From assembly GCA_963811895.1 (NCBI GenBank), contig CAWETE010000004.1, positions 62,001-126,000 of the forward strand: a stretch of 64,000 nt of DNA, in the 5' to 3' direction. A program made the translations under genes and the position numbers. The stretch comes from DASSUW01 sp963811895 (GTDB lineage Bacteria > Actinomycetota > Thermoleophilia > Solirubrobacterales > Solirubrobacteraceae). The notes under the pieces were generated by a model. It saw only the letters and a list, made by a program, of their open reading frames with translations. It was not told where the DNA came from and ran no database searches. Below, one piece after another: positions 17,443-25,814 of this stretch (position 1 is its first letter; every line of letters begins with the position of its first letter).

Positions 17443-18315
17443 TCAGGCGCGCGCTCGCCAGTCGGCGATGACCTGCTCGATGTCGCGGCGAGGCGCCGCG
17501 CCGGGCATGGTGATCAGCGCCTTCCAGAGCGCCCAGCCGCGGCCGCGCGACCACGTGCCCGGATCGACGCCGAGCTCGGCGCGGAAGCGGTCGCGGCTCG
17601 GGCCCGACAGGAACGTCCAGGCGATGACCATGTCGCACGCGGGATCGCCGACGCCGGAGGAGCCGAAGTCGAGCACCGCCGCGAGCCGCCCGTCGCGGAC
17701 GAGCAGGTTCCCGACCGCGACGTCGCCGTGGAGCCAGACGGGCTCGCGGTCCCACGTGGTGGCCATGGCCTCTTCCCAGACCCGCAGCACGTCGTCGCGC
17801 GGGATCTCGTCGCCGAGCGCCTCGATCGCGTCGAGCGCCTCGCCCTCGTAGGTGCCGAGCGGGCCGCCGCGGAAGAAGTTGTGCTCGCCGGGCTCGGGCC
17901 CGCCGGTCGCGTCGACGCGCGCGAGCGCCCGGAGGAAGGAGGCCAGGGCGGCCGCGAAGCCGGTCAGGTCGGCGATCTCGGCCGTCGCGGCGGGCTCGCC
18001 CTCGAGCCAGCGGTAGACCGACCACGGGAACGGATAGCCGGCGTCGGGCTCGCCGCGGGCCACGGGCGCCGGGATCGGCAGCGGGAGCTGCGGAGCGAGC
18101 ACGGGCAGCCAGCGCTGCTCCTTCTCCACCTGCTTCGCGTACCAGCTCCCGGTCGGCAGCCGGATGCTCAGCTCGGGTCCCAGCCGGAACGTGCGGTTGT
18201 CCCAGCCGTCGAGGGCGACATCGGCGATCGGCAGATCGGACCACCGCGGGAACTGGCGGTCGATCAGGCGGCGCGCCAGCGACGTGTCGATCGCCGTGCG
18301 GTCGAAGTCGCTCAC
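17443..18315 (-). CDS. Aminoglycoside phosphotransferase-family kinase
   Basis: 290 residues with the APH/choline-kinase fold: hinge-region acidic segment YPFPWSVYRWLEGEP, Brenner motif WLHGDVAVGNLLV and the metal-binding VLDFGSSGVGDPACDM. Actinobacterial members are often called macrolide or aminoglycoside kinases, but most have unknown small-molecule substrates. It stands alone 10 nt downstream of the flavoprotein gene on the same strand, so co-transcription is likely. Confidence 0.85.
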   Translation of the reverse strand: MSDFDRTAIDTSLARRLIDRQFPRWSDLPIADVALDGWDNRTFRLGPELSIRLPTGSWYAKQVEKEQRWLPVLAPQLPLPIPAPVARGEPDAGYPFPWSVYRWLEGEPAATAEIADLTGFAAALASFLRALARVDATGGPEPGEHNFFRGGPLGTYEGEALDAIEALGDEIPRDDVLRVWEEAMATTWDREPVWLHGDVAVGNLLVRDGRLAAVLDFGSSGVGDPACDMVIAWTFLSGPSRDRFRAELGVDPGTWSRGRGWALWKALITMPGAAPRRDIEQVIADWRARA

Positions 18316-18325
18316 CGAGCCATTC

Positions 18326-19666
18326 TTACGCGGCGGCTTCCGCCCGCGCCCAGGCCGGCGGGATGTGGTGGTTGCCCTTGAACACGTCCTCGGGGTCGTA
18401 GAGCGCCTTGACCGCGGTCAGGCGCGCCCAGGTGCCGTGGTCGAAGAAGCCGCTCGCGTCGGCCTGCTCCTCGACGAAGTTGGGGTAGTCGCCGGCGCGG
18501 TGCGGGGCGACCGCGGCGGTCATCGCGTCGAGCTCGGAGCGGACCGCCGGCTCGGCGGCGGCCTCGGGCACGACGCCGAGGCCGAACACGCAGACCTCGC
18601 CCGGGAGCGTGGCGCGCGCGCCGGCGCCGGGAGCGCGGCGGCCGAGGGCGCCGCCCATATGCCGGAGCTGGACCAGCGCGAGCGACGAGCCGGGCCCGCC
18701 GATGCGCGAGATGTCCTCGATCGCCTCGCTCGAGAGCTCGTCGACGAGGGCGTGCGCGGACCGGAAGGGCAGCGGGTCGCGCGGGTCCATCGCCAGCTCG
18801 GAGAGCGCGACCGGAGGCTGCATCGCGAACGTGTCGAGCGCCGGGCGCAGCGCCCGCACCGGCCGCAGGAGCTCGCGCCCCTCGGCCTCCCGGCCGAGGT
18901 GCGCCGCCTTGACGATGATCATCGCCCGCCCGCGGACGGCCTCGGGCACTTCGGGCAGCGGCGGGAAGTGGATGATGCTGACCCACGACGTGAGCTCCTC
19001 CGGCAGCGAGGGCAGCAGCTCCGTCCACGCGTGCAACACCTCGGCCGAGCGCTCGACCGGGAAGAACATCGCGCCGGCGTACAGCTCGCGCACCGGCAGC
19101 ACGGCGAACTCGAGCGCGGTGACGACGCCGAAGTTGCCGTTGCCGCCGCGGAGCGCCCAGAACAGCTCCGGCTCGTGCTCGGGGTCGGTGCGGACGTGGC
19201 GCCCGTCGGCCGTCACGAGCTCGATCGCGGTCACCGCGTTCGTCTGCATGCCGTGCTTGCGGGCGAGCCAGCCGATGCCGCCGCCCAGCGAGTAGCCGAC
19301 GATCCCGACGTCGGGCGACGAGCCGTGGAGCGCGGCCAGCCCGAGCTCGGACAGGCGCGGCGTGACGTCTTCCCAGCGCGTCGCGGCACCCACGCGCACG
19401 CGGCGGGCCGCGGCGTCGATCGTGACGCCGGTCAGCTTCGAGGTGTTGAGGATCACGGTCCCGCGGAGCGAGCCGAGCGGCCCGGGGTTGTGCCCGGTCG
19501 CCTGGGCCGCGACGCGGAGGCCGCGCTCGCGCGCGCCGGCGATGACGGCGGCAACCTCGCGCGCGTCGGCCGGGAAGGCGATCGCCTCGGGCTGCTGGTC
19601 GATCAGGAGGTTGAACGTGCCGCGAGCGGCATCCCAGCCGCGATCGCCCGGCCGAACCATGTTCAT
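18326..19666 (-). CDS. FAD-binding oxidoreductase of the berberine-bridge (BBE) family
   Basis: 446 residues with a PCMH-type FAD domain (QATGHNPG, the likely His for 8-alpha covalent flavin; VGIVGYSLGGGIGWL; LFWALRGGNGNFGVVT) and a C-terminal BBE segment (NFVEEQ, LKALYDPEDVFKGNHHI-type ending). At the position where bicovalent members have Cys, this protein has Ser (HGSSPDVG), so only the His link is expected. ATG 19666 is supported by GAGAGGA six nt upstream. It is preceded by a strong promoter and palindromic operator. Confidence 0.88.
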   Translation of the reverse strand: MNMVRPGDRGWDAARGTFNLLIDQQPEAIAFPADAREVAAVIAGARERGLRVAAQATGHNPGPLGSLRGTVILNTSKLTGVTIDAAARRVRVGAATRWEDVTPRLSELGLAALHGSSPDVGIVGYSLGGGIGWLARKHGMQTNAVTAIELVTADGRHVRTDPEHEPELFWALRGGNGNFGVVTALEFAVLPVRELYAGAMFFPVERSAEVLHAWTELLPSLPEELTSWVSIIHFPPLPEVPEAVRGRAMIIVKAAHLGREAEGRELLRPVRALRPALDTFAMQPPVALSELAMDPRDPLPFRSAHALVDELSSEAIEDISRIGGPGSSLALVQLRHMGGALGRRAPGAGARATLPGEVCVFGLGVVPEAAAEPAVRSELDAMTAAVAPHRAGDYPNFVEEQADASGFFDHGTWARLTAVKALYDPEDVFKGNHHIPPAWARAEAAA

Positions 19667-19681
19667 CGAGATCCTCTCTAT

Positions 19682-19735
19682 TTCGCTGTACATCAATGTG
19701 CAGCGAATCATGCACAGATCGGGACGGCTTGTCAA
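19682..19735 (-). promoter_or_regulatory. Promoter and operator of the BBE-family flavoprotein gene
   Basis: Reading the minus strand: -35 TTGACA (19735-19730), a 17-nt spacer and -10 CATGAT (19712-19707). Immediately downstream is an inverted repeat with 11-bp arms and a 4-nt loop (plus strand TTCGCTGTACA at 19682-19692, TGTGCAGCGAA at 19697-19707, one mismatch). A second overlapping palindrome, TGTGCA...TGCACA, spans 19697-19716 across the -10. This is the layout of a repressor-controlled promoter; the repressor gene is not obvious nearby. Confidence 0.7.
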
Positions 19736-19762
19736 ATTCAACGAACAGCGATGTCCCGCGAT

Positions 19763-20713
19763 TCAGCGGAGCGTTCGCGGCAGTCCGAAGTGCGGGAACA
19801 CGCTGGTGTCGGGGAAGCCGGTGATGGCGGCGATGCCGTCGCGCCGGAGCGTGAGGACCATGAGGCCGTACGCGTGCGCGACCGGCGTGTGCGCGTCGCG
19901 CAGGTAGCAGCCGAAGGCGGGCTGCCCGTTGGCGCGGGTCGGGACGAGCCGGAACCGGTCGAGCCGCCCGCCGGCGGGGACGGTCGACAGGAAGCCGGCG
20001 ATCGCCGCGGAGCCCTGGTACTCGAGCGGCTCCGGCGGCATCGTGAGCAGCGCGTCGTCGGTCAGCAGCTCGACGACGCCGTGAACGTCGCCGCGCTCGA
20101 ACGCGTCGGTGAAGCGGGCGACGAGCGCGCGCTCGGCCGGCGAGTCCGGCAGCGGCGCCTCCTCGACCGGGAGCGGCTCGAGCGCCGTGCGCGCGCGATG
20201 CAGGGCGCTGGTCACCGACGCCTCGCTGACGTCGAGCATCTCGGCGACCTCGGCGGCGCGGAAGCCGAGGACGTCGCGCAGGACGAGCACCGCGCGCTGG
20301 CGCGGCGGCAGGCGCTGCAGCGCGGCGACGAACGCCAGCCCGATCGCCTCGCGCTGCTCGTAGCGCGCCTCGAGCAGCGCGTCCGGGTACGGCTCGAGCC
20401 AGACCGGCTCGCGCCGGCGCGTCGGCTCCGGCGGTACCGGCGCGTCGTCGGGCGGACCCGGTAGCTCGGGAACCCGCCGCCCGCGGTCGCGCAGCGCGTT
20501 CAGGCAGCGGTTGGTGGCAATCCGATAGAGCCACGCGCGCAGCGACGCGCGGCCCTCGAAGCCGTCGAGGCCGCGCCAGGCGGCGAGCAGCGTCTCCTGC
20601 ACGAGATCCTCCGCGTCCTGGACCGACCCGAGCAGCCGGTAGCAGTGCATCTGCAGCTCGCGGCGATGCGCCTCGGCCAGCTCGCGGAAGGCGTCGTCGC
20701 GGACTGCGCTCAC
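19763..20713 (-). CDS. ECF sigma factor with C-terminal SnoaL-like domain
   Basis: 316 residues: sigma region 2 (MHCYRLLGSVQDAEDLVQET, RAWLYRIATNRCLNALRD), a linker, region 4 helix-turn-helix (LPPRQRAVLVLRDVLGF, VAEMLDVSEASVTSALHRAR) and a C-terminal SnoaL/NTF2-like domain from about residue 195 (ALVARFTDAFERGDVHGVVELL). Such C-terminally extended ECF factors use the extra domain in place of an anti-sigma factor. The GTG start at 20713 overlaps the stop of the upstream SnoaL gene (GTGA), so the free-standing SnoaL protein and the sigma factor are co-translated and may share a ligand. Confidence 0.9.
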   Translation of the reverse strand: MSAVRDDAFRELAEAHRRELQMHCYRLLGSVQDAEDLVQETLLAAWRGLDGFEGRASLRAWLYRIATNRCLNALRDRGRRVPELPGPPDDAPVPPEPTRRREPVWLEPYPDALLEARYEQREAIGLAFVAALQRLPPRQRAVLVLRDVLGFRAAEVAEMLDVSEASVTSALHRARTALEPLPVEEAPLPDSPAERALVARFTDAFERGDVHGVVELLTDDALLTMPPEPLEYQGSAAIAGFLSTVPAGGRLDRFRLVPTRANGQPAFGCYLRDAHTPVAHAYGLMVLTLRRDGIAAITGFPDTSVFPHFGLPRTLR

Positions 20714-21075
20714 TCGCCGGCCTCGGCCATCGCGCGCCGGAGCTGCTCGGCGTCGTAGATCAGCTCGCCGCGGACGATGACGCCGTCCTCGACCTCGAGC
20801 AGCTCGGCGGCGGTCATCGGTCCGGTGCCGGGGATCGCCATCTCCCAGTCGACGATCGAGCAGACGACGCCGCCGTCGACGAACTGCCGGCGCACGGCGA
20901 AGTTCGTGACCGCCGCCCCGGCCCGAGCGGCCATCGCGCGATACCCCTCGGCGCTGTCGAAGCTCGCGACCGGCCCGGTGAACCGGAAGTCGTCGGCGAG
21001 CGGGACCTCGCTGAAGTCGCCGTTCCCGGTCATCCATGCGTCGTAGTAGCGGGCCACGGCCTCTCGGGCGGTCAT
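20710..21075 (-). CDS. SnoaL/NTF2-like small protein coupled to the ECF sigma factor
   Basis: A 121-residue cone-shaped alpha+beta barrel protein (REAVARYYDAWMTGNGDFSE at the start; FTGPVASFDSAEGYRAM). ATG 21075 is chosen because GGAGG lies nine nt upstream. Family members act as cyclases or isomerases or simply bind ligands; no catalytic assignment is possible. The tight overlap with an ECF gene that itself carries a SnoaL domain suggests a regulatory role. Confidence 0.75.
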   Translation of the reverse strand: MTAREAVARYYDAWMTGNGDFSEVPLADDFRFTGPVASFDSAEGYRAMAARAGAAVTNFAVRRQFVDGGVVCSIVDWEMAIPGTGPMTAAELLEVEDGVIVRGELIYDAEQLRRAMAEAGE

Positions 21076-21158
21076 CTTCACAGGCCTCCATGGTCGGATG
21101 GGTCTGTGAAGTGCAGACACCGCCGCGACCTGGAACTGTTCTCCCAAGGAGGTATGAG

Positions 21159-21551
21159 ATGAGCAGCGGCTATTCGATCGCCCGCCGTGAGGACGCGCTC
21201 GACTTCATGGCCCAGTGGCCCGACTACGGCGAGCAGCGCTGGTACAGCGACGCGCTCGGGACAGAGCAGGTGTCGTTCAGCTGGCGGCGCATGCTGCCCG
21301 GGACGGGCGGCCGCGGCAGCTACGGCCACCGCCACCCGGGCCAGGAGGAGGTCTACTTCGTGATCTCGGGCACCGTCACGTTCAAGGTGGGCGACGACAC
21401 CTTCGAGGCCGGGCCGCAGACGGCTGTGCGGATGACGGGCGAGGAGGGCTACTCGGTCCACAACGACACCGATGCCGAGGCCGAGCTCCTGCTCTTCTCG
21501 ACGCGGCTCGCCGATCCGCCGTTCGAGAAGGTGGACGACTTCTGGCCGTAG
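21159..21551 (+). CDS. Cupin-domain protein
   Basis: A 130-residue single cupin with metal-site motif 1 YGHRHPGQEEVYFVISG (two His and a Glu) and a less canonical second motif (AVRMTGEEGYSVHN). ATG 21159 is fixed by a strong AAGGAGG (21146-21152). Single cupins bind a divalent metal and often act in sugar or polyketide metabolism or as sensors; the function here is unknown. It is divergent from the SnoaL/ECF operon. Confidence 0.85.
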   Translation: MSSGYSIARREDALDFMAQWPDYGEQRWYSDALGTEQVSFSWRRMLPGTGGRGSYGHRHPGQEEVYFVISGTVTFKVGDDTFEAGPQTAVRMTGEEGYSVHNDTDAEAELLLFSTRLADPPFEKVDDFWP

Positions 21552-21576
21552 ACACCATGGGCGCCGCTGGCCGCGG

Positions 21577-21738
21577 TCACCTGCCCTTGAGGCGTCTCGC
21601 GGCGCGGCGCGCTCGTTCCACCGCAGCTTCGCGGCGTGCGAGGATCTCCTTCACCCGCTGGTCGACCCGCACGCGGGCATCATGCGAGATATGACCAACC
21701 GTGCGTGCGCGCTGGGTGCGTGGTCGTTTCAGAGCCAT
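21577..21738 (-). CDS. Small highly basic protein (53 aa)
   Basis: Starts MALKRPRTQRARTVGHISHD with AAAGGAG six nt upstream of ATG 21738 and ends with an Arg/Lys/Ala-rich helix (VERARRAARRLKGR). The charge suggests nucleic-acid binding. A longer in-frame reading begins at 21840, but the ribosome binding site favours the short form. No family is recognised. Confidence 0.5.
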   Translation of the reverse strand: MALKRPRTQRARTVGHISHDARVRVDQRVKEILARREAAVERARRAARRLKGR

Positions 21739-21804
21739 CACCGGCTCCTTTCTCGTGTGAGTCCGGGACACGGTTCGAGACGCGGCCAGCTTCCCCGCAG
21801 CGCG

Positions 21805-21832
21805 GAGAAGGCCCGCGTGTGCGGGCCTTCTC
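21805..21832 (-). terminator. Strong hairpin terminator
   Basis: Perfect 12-bp stem GAGAAGGCCCGC/GCGGGCCTTCTC with GTGT loop, placed 57 nt beyond the stop of the membrane protein gene ending at 21889. There is no long T-run, as is usual in GC-rich actinobacteria. Confidence 0.65.
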
Positions 21833-21888
21833 TGTGCCACTGAGGCGCTGGAGGCGGTTAGGCCTGGACGAGCTCACGTGGCGGACGG

Positions 21889-22443
21889 TCAGGACGGTAC
21901 GGGGACCGCCGACGCGATCGGTGCCTTCTCGCTTGCCGTGCGCGGCACGAGCAGCCTCACGGTGAGCACGAGGAACCCGATGCCGGTGAGCAGCAGCGCG
22001 AAGCCCATGACGATGGCGAAGGTCGCGACGCTCTCGGCGAAGTACGCCGTGTTGAGCGCGGTCGACAGCGCCGTCGCGTTGACCCACATGTCGCGCAGGC
22101 CGTTCTGCACCGGCTGGCCGGTCTTGGGGTCGGTCGCGGCGAGCTTCTCGTCGGACGTGGCCTTGCCGTTGTCGTCCAGGAAGCGCCCCATCTGGGAGTA
22201 GGTCTGGCCGCCGGTCGCCTCGAGTGTGTGCTTGCGGATGACCGCGGCGAACGCCTGGGCCTCGCTGCCCGTGTCGACCGTCTGGCCGGGGATCGTCGAG
22301 TCGTCGGTGCCGACGATCTGCTCACGAGCGAGGTCGCCGCGGACCTGGTCACGGCCGTCGAAGCCCGTGTAGATGGCACCAACGCCGAACGCGATCAGGA
22401 TCACGCTCGCTGCAATGCCGGCATACGTCAAGAGCTTTGTCAT
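21889..22443 (-). CDS. Two-helix membrane protein of unknown function
   Basis: 184 residues: an N-terminal helix (TYAGIAASVILIAFGVGAIY), an extracytoplasmic domain of about 100 residues (REQIVGTDDSTIPGQTVDTG, QTYSQMGRFLDD) and a C-terminal helix (FAIVMGFALLLTGIGFLVL). ATG 22443 has a perfect AAGGAGG five nt upstream. No named family is recognised. It is divergent from an SQR-like flavoprotein, and the shared promoter gap holds two copies of the island's CCGTAGT motif, so it is probably a member of that regulon. Confidence 0.7.
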   Translation of the reverse strand: MTKLLTYAGIAASVILIAFGVGAIYTGFDGRDQVRGDLAREQIVGTDDSTIPGQTVDTGSEAQAFAAVIRKHTLEATGGQTYSQMGRFLDDNGKATSDEKLAATDPKTGQPVQNGLRDMWVNATALSTALNTAYFAESVATFAIVMGFALLLTGIGFLVLTVRLLVPRTASEKAPIASAVPVPS

Positions 22444-22525
22444 GCGGTCCTCCTTCAAGGAAAGGTGTCGCGACACATTGCAACGGAGCCAGGCCGCGCC
22501 GCCATCCGCTCGAACTACACGAGCC

Positions 22526-22570
22526 GGCTCCGTAGTCCGCCCCGTGTGACCGTCGGGACCGTAGTCGTCC
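22526..22570 (+). promoter_or_regulatory. Two DevR-like motif copies in a divergent promoter
   Basis: GGCTCCGTAGTCCGCC at 22526-22541 and GGGACCGTAGTCGTCC at 22555-22570, spaced 29 bp start to start (close to three helical turns). They lie between the divergent membrane protein (start 22443) and SQR-like flavoprotein (start 22631). The second copy resembles the mycobacterial DevR/DosR box (GGGAC-N3-AGTCCC core). Confidence 0.55.
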
Positions 22571-22630
22571 ACGATCCGAATGCGGGATGGAACGGATGCA
22601 CGGCTGCGTCCGGTCGGCAAGGCTGGAGCC

Positions 22631-23803
22631 ATGATCACGCGCGTACTCGTAGTCGGCGCCGGCGTCGCCGCGGTGGAATGCGTGCTGGCGCTGCGCGAGC
22701 TCGCCGGCTCGCGCGTCGCGCTGGAGCTGCTCGCCCCCGCCGCCGAGCTGCTGCACCGCCCGTCGTCGGTCACAACTCCCTTCGGCGGCGCGCCGGCGGC
22801 GCAGATCGACCTGACCCGGCTCGCGGCCGACCTCGGGATCCGGCTCCGCTGTGACGCGCTCGCGTCGGTCGAGCCAGAGTTCCACCGGGTTCTCACGAAG
22901 GACGGGGACAGGGTCCCCTACGATCTGCTCGTCGTCGCGACCGGTGTCCGCTCGCGCGAGGCTGTCCCAGGCGCAGTCACGTTCCGCGGCCCGATGAGTG
23001 CGGGCCGTGTCGAGCAGGTGATCGCGCGCGTCACCTCCAACCCCGAGCTTCGCCTCGCGTTCGCCGCGCCGGCCGGCGCCCGCTGGCTGCTGCCCCTCTA
23101 CGAGCTCGCGCTCCTCGCGGCCGCCACCCTGCGCGAGCGCGGGGTGCCGGAGCCTGACATCGTGGTGGCGACCGGCGAGCACGAGCCGCTCGAGGTGTTC
23201 GGCCCGGCGGCAAGCGAGGCCGTCCGGGGCACGCTCGACCGCGCCGGCGTGAAGCTCGTCACGAGCGCCGCGGCCGTCGCGGCGTTCGACGGCGGACTCC
23301 GGCTGGGGAGCGGCGCGAGCATCGCCGCCGACGTCGTCGTCGCGCTGCCCGACTTGGTCGGCCCCCGCATCGCCGGCCTGCCGCACGACGAGGACGGCTA
23401 CATCCCCGTCGACGAGCATGGCCACGTGCATGGCTGCACGGACGTCTTCGCCGCCGGTGACGTGACCGCCTTCCCGGTCAAGCACGGCGGCCTCGCAGCC
23501 CAGCAGGCCGACGCCGTCGCGGAGACGATCGCGGCACGGCTGGGCGCGATCGGCATGCCGGAGCCGTTCCGGCCCGTCCTGCGCGGCCTGCTGCTCACGG
23601 GCGGCGCACCGCTCTACCTGCGCGCCGAGCTCGGCCCGGGCGGACGGCGCGAGCATCGCCTGCTCCCAGCCCCCGGAACCGCCTCAACCGAGGCGCTTTG
23701 GTGGCCGCCGGGCAAGATCGCCGGCCGGTACCTGACGCCGTTCCTCGCCACCGGCAGCGTCGCCGGCTCCCCGCTGCACGACCGCGAGCCCGCTCCCTCC
23801 TGA
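22631..23803 (+). CDS. SQR-like FAD/NAD(P)-dependent oxidoreductase, paralogue 1
   Basis: A 390-residue flavoprotein of the sulfide:quinone reductase/NDH-2-like group: MITRVLVVGAGVAAVECVLA for FAD, YDLLVVATGVRS, and DVFAAGDVTAFPVKHGGLAAQQA near the C-terminus, closing with EALWWPPGKIAGRYL. The sulfide-linked Cys pair of true SQR is not visible, so the electron donor is unknown. ATG 22631 has GGAG a few nt upstream. It is clearly paralogous to the gene at 28914-30110 and shares the ALWWPPxKIAxRYL ending. Confidence 0.85.
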   Translation: MITRVLVVGAGVAAVECVLALRELAGSRVALELLAPAAELLHRPSSVTTPFGGAPAAQIDLTRLAADLGIRLRCDALASVEPEFHRVLTKDGDRVPYDLLVVATGVRSREAVPGAVTFRGPMSAGRVEQVIARVTSNPELRLAFAAPAGARWLLPLYELALLAAATLRERGVPEPDIVVATGEHEPLEVFGPAASEAVRGTLDRAGVKLVTSAAAVAAFDGGLRLGSGASIAADVVVALPDLVGPRIAGLPHDEDGYIPVDEHGHVHGCTDVFAAGDVTAFPVKHGGLAAQQADAVAETIAARLGAIGMPEPFRPVLRGLLLTGGAPLYLRAELGPGGRREHRLLPAPGTASTEALWWPPGKIAGRYLTPFLATGSVAGSPLHDREPAPS

Positions 23804-23806
23804 CCG

Positions 23807-24550
23807 TCAGACGCCGACGCCCGCGCTCAGCGCCAGCATCGCCAGAGCGCCGGCCGCCGCGCCGGCCAGCGCAGAGCGCCACGTCCGCACGGTGAACGCC
23901 TGCGGCACCAGCTCGAGGGCAACGAGCGCGAGCATCGCGCCTGCGGCGAATGCGAACGAGAACGGGAGCAGCGCCTGGATCTGCTCTACGAGCAGGTACG
24001 CGACGACGGCGCCCAGCGGCTGCGGGGCGCTGGTCGCGACAGCAGCCCAGAACTGCTGCCAGGCGGGGAAGCCCGCCTGCTGCATCGGGATCGCCGAGGC
24101 CGTGCCCTCGGGGATGTTCTGCAGCGCGATCGCCAGCAGGATGAACAGGCCGAGGCCGGCCCGCTCGGAGGCGAACGCCGTACCGATCGCGAAGCCCTCG
24201 GGGAGGCTGTGGACGAAGAGGACTCCGAGCACGAGGATCGAGCGGCGGACGCCGGCTCCCCGCAGCTTGCCGACGTGGACGTCTCGCCCCTCGAGCGCCC
24301 GGCGGCTCGCGACCAGGAACAGCGCGCCGACGAGCAGGCCGCCCAGGACGACGGCAGCCGATCCTTCGTCGAGTGCGGGCTCGAGCAGCCCGACCACCGA
24401 GGCCACCCCCATCAGCCCCGCGGCGAGGCCCCAGAGAAGTGGCCGCAGGCCGGCGGCGCGCTCGCCGAGGACGAACACCGGCACGGCGCCGAGGCCGGTG
24501 GCCAGCGCCGTCCCGGTGGCGGCCAGCGCCAGCAGCAGAAGGTCGCCCAC
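23807..24550 (-). CDS. ZIP-family divalent metal transporter
   Basis: A 247-residue membrane protein with eight predicted helices and the paired ZIP signatures HSLPEGFAIG (helix IV) and QNIPEGTASAIP (helix V), which supply the metal-binding His/Glu residues. Likely imports Zn2+ or another divalent metal. The start is GTG 24550. It ends 3 nt from the convergent SQR-like gene and lies 29 nt downstream of the CBS gene on the same strand, so it is probably transcribed with it. Confidence 0.88.
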   Translation of the reverse strand: MGDLLLLALAATGTALATGLGAVPVFVLGERAAGLRPLLWGLAAGLMGVASVVGLLEPALDEGSAAVVLGGLLVGALFLVASRRALEGRDVHVGKLRGAGVRRSILVLGVLFVHSLPEGFAIGTAFASERAGLGLFILLAIALQNIPEGTASAIPMQQAGFPAWQQFWAAVATSAPQPLGAVVAYLLVEQIQALLPFSFAFAAGAMLALVALELVPQAFTVRTWRSALAGAAAGALAMLALSAGVGV

Positions 24551-24579
24551 TCCGCTTCAGCCCACTCGACGGGTTGAGC

Positions 24580-25017
24580 TCACCCGGCGACGAGCCGGAC
24601 GATGTCGAGCTCGCCGACGACGCCCTGTGGCGGCACGTCGGGCTGGTAGGCGACGAGCAGGTGCGTGGCGCCCGTGTCGGCCAGCAAACGTACGACGTCA
24701 GCCGCGGAGGCCGTCGGCTCGATCCAGACAACGGGCTCCGTGATCGCGATGCCGGCGGGCGCGAGCGCAGCGTCACGTGTCAGCCAGGCGAGCACCCCGC
24801 GGGCGGTGACCCACCCGATCGGCGTACCGTCCTGGGCGCCCACGATCAGTATCGCGTGCACGGCATGGGCTGCCATGGCACGCATCGCCTGCCGCAGCGA
24901 CGCGTCCTCCGGCATCGAGATCACGCCGGAGCGCATGATCGCCCGGACTGGTGTCTCGTCGAGCTCGCCCCCCCAGGGGGCGAACGGATTCAGGGGGATG
25001 TGGACGGGGGCAGTCAT
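24580..25017 (-). CDS. Two-CBS-domain protein
   Basis: 145 residues comprising a tandem CBS pair (VRAIMRSGVISMPEDASLRQAM and ITEPVVWIEPTASAADVVRLL), with no other domain. Stand-alone CBS pairs bind adenosine nucleotides; in mycobacteria such a protein (Hrp1) is a prominent DosR-regulon member. The promoter gap shared with the response regulator carries two DevR-like motifs. Confidence 0.85.
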   Translation of the reverse strand: MTAPVHIPLNPFAPWGGELDETPVRAIMRSGVISMPEDASLRQAMRAMAAHAVHAILIVGAQDGTPIGWVTARGVLAWLTRDAALAPAGIAITEPVVWIEPTASAADVVRLLADTGATHLLVAYQPDVPPQGVVGELDIVRLVAG

Positions 25018-25039
25018 TGCGTGTCACCACGATCGAGTG

Positions 25040-25117
25040 GGGACCACCATCGTCCGCCTACGCTGCCGCCGCGCCAACCGTCTATGACCGCGCTCCGTCG
25101 CGGCGAACTACGGAACC
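25040..25117. promoter_or_regulatory. DevR-like motifs between CBS gene and response regulator
   Basis: GGGACCACCATCGTCC at 25040-25055 matches the 22555 copy in both outer hexamers (GGGACC...TCGTCC). GGCGAACTACGGAACC at 25102-25117 is the reverse complement of GGTTCCGTAGTTCGCC. Both lie in the gap between the divergent starts at 25017 and 25149, consistent with autoregulation. Confidence 0.5.
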
Positions 25118-25148
25118 CCGCGCCGCGCTGTGCGGCATGCTTGCGCGT

Positions 25149-25814
25149 ATGGAGGACATCACCGTCGTGCTCGCCGACGACCACGCCGTCGTCCGCAAGG
25201 GCCTGCGGCTGCTCGTCGACGCCGAGCCGGACCTACGTGTCGTCGCCGAGGCCGGGACGCTGCCGGATGCGCTGCGCATGGCGGGCGCGCACCGCCCGGC
25301 CGTGATCGTGCTCGACCTCAACATGCCGGGCGGCTCGAGCCTGGATGCGATCCCCACGATGCTCGAGCTGGCGCCCACGACCGCCGTCGTCGTCCTGACC
25401 ATGCAGGACGAGCCGTCGTTCGCTCGGCGGGCCCTCCAGGCCGGAGCGCTCGGGTTCGTCCTCAAGGACGCCGCCGACGACGAGCTGCTCGGCGCGATCC
25501 GCCTGGCCGCCGAGGGCGAGACGTACCTCAACCCCCGCCTGGGCGCCCGCCTCGCAATCCAGCCGCCGGAGCCCGCCGGCGCGCCGGACGACCTGTCCGA
25601 GCGCGAGGTGGAGGTCCTCAAGCTCATCGCGCTCGGTCACACCAACGCCGAGATCGCCGGCCAGCTCTTCCTCAGCGTGCGGACCGTGGAGTCGCACCGC
25701 GCCCATATCCAGCAGAAGACGCTCCAGTCATCGCGCGCCGAGCTCGTCCAGTACGCGCTGGCACACGGGTTCGTCGACGTCGAGGCTCTGAGTCAGCGGT
25801 CCAGCGAAGGGTAG
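25149..25814 (+). CDS. NarL/FixJ-family response regulator
   Basis: 221 residues: receiver domain with acidic pair in VLADDHAVVRKGL, phospho-acceptor Asp56 in VIVLDLNMPGG, switch Thr in VVLTMQDE and Lys in FVLKDAADDE. A LuxR-type helix-turn-helix follows (LSEREVEVLKLIALGHTNAEIAG, RTVESHRAHI). The probable partner is the GAF histidine kinase at 30262. ATG 25149 is used; ATG 25137 in frame would add four residues and neither has a clear ribosome binding site. The end overlaps the GNAT/synthetase gene by 22 bp in convergent orientation. Confidence 0.9.
   Translation: MEDITVVLADDHAVVRKGLRLLVDAEPDLRVVAEAGTLPDALRMAGAHRPAVIVLDLNMPGGSSLDAIPTMLELAPTTAVVVLTMQDEPSFARRALQAGALGFVLKDAADDELLGAIRLAAEGETYLNPRLGARLAIQPPEPAGAPDDLSEREVEVLKLIALGHTNAEIAGQLFLSVRTVESHRAHIQQKTLQSSRAELVQYALAHGFVDVEALSQRSSEG

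Noticed and set aside
18312..20534. Long minus-strand open frame spanning the BBE gene and part of the ECF gene
   Set aside because: It is a frame shadow: it crosses the promoter/operator and encodes Arg/Ala-rich sequence with no motif.
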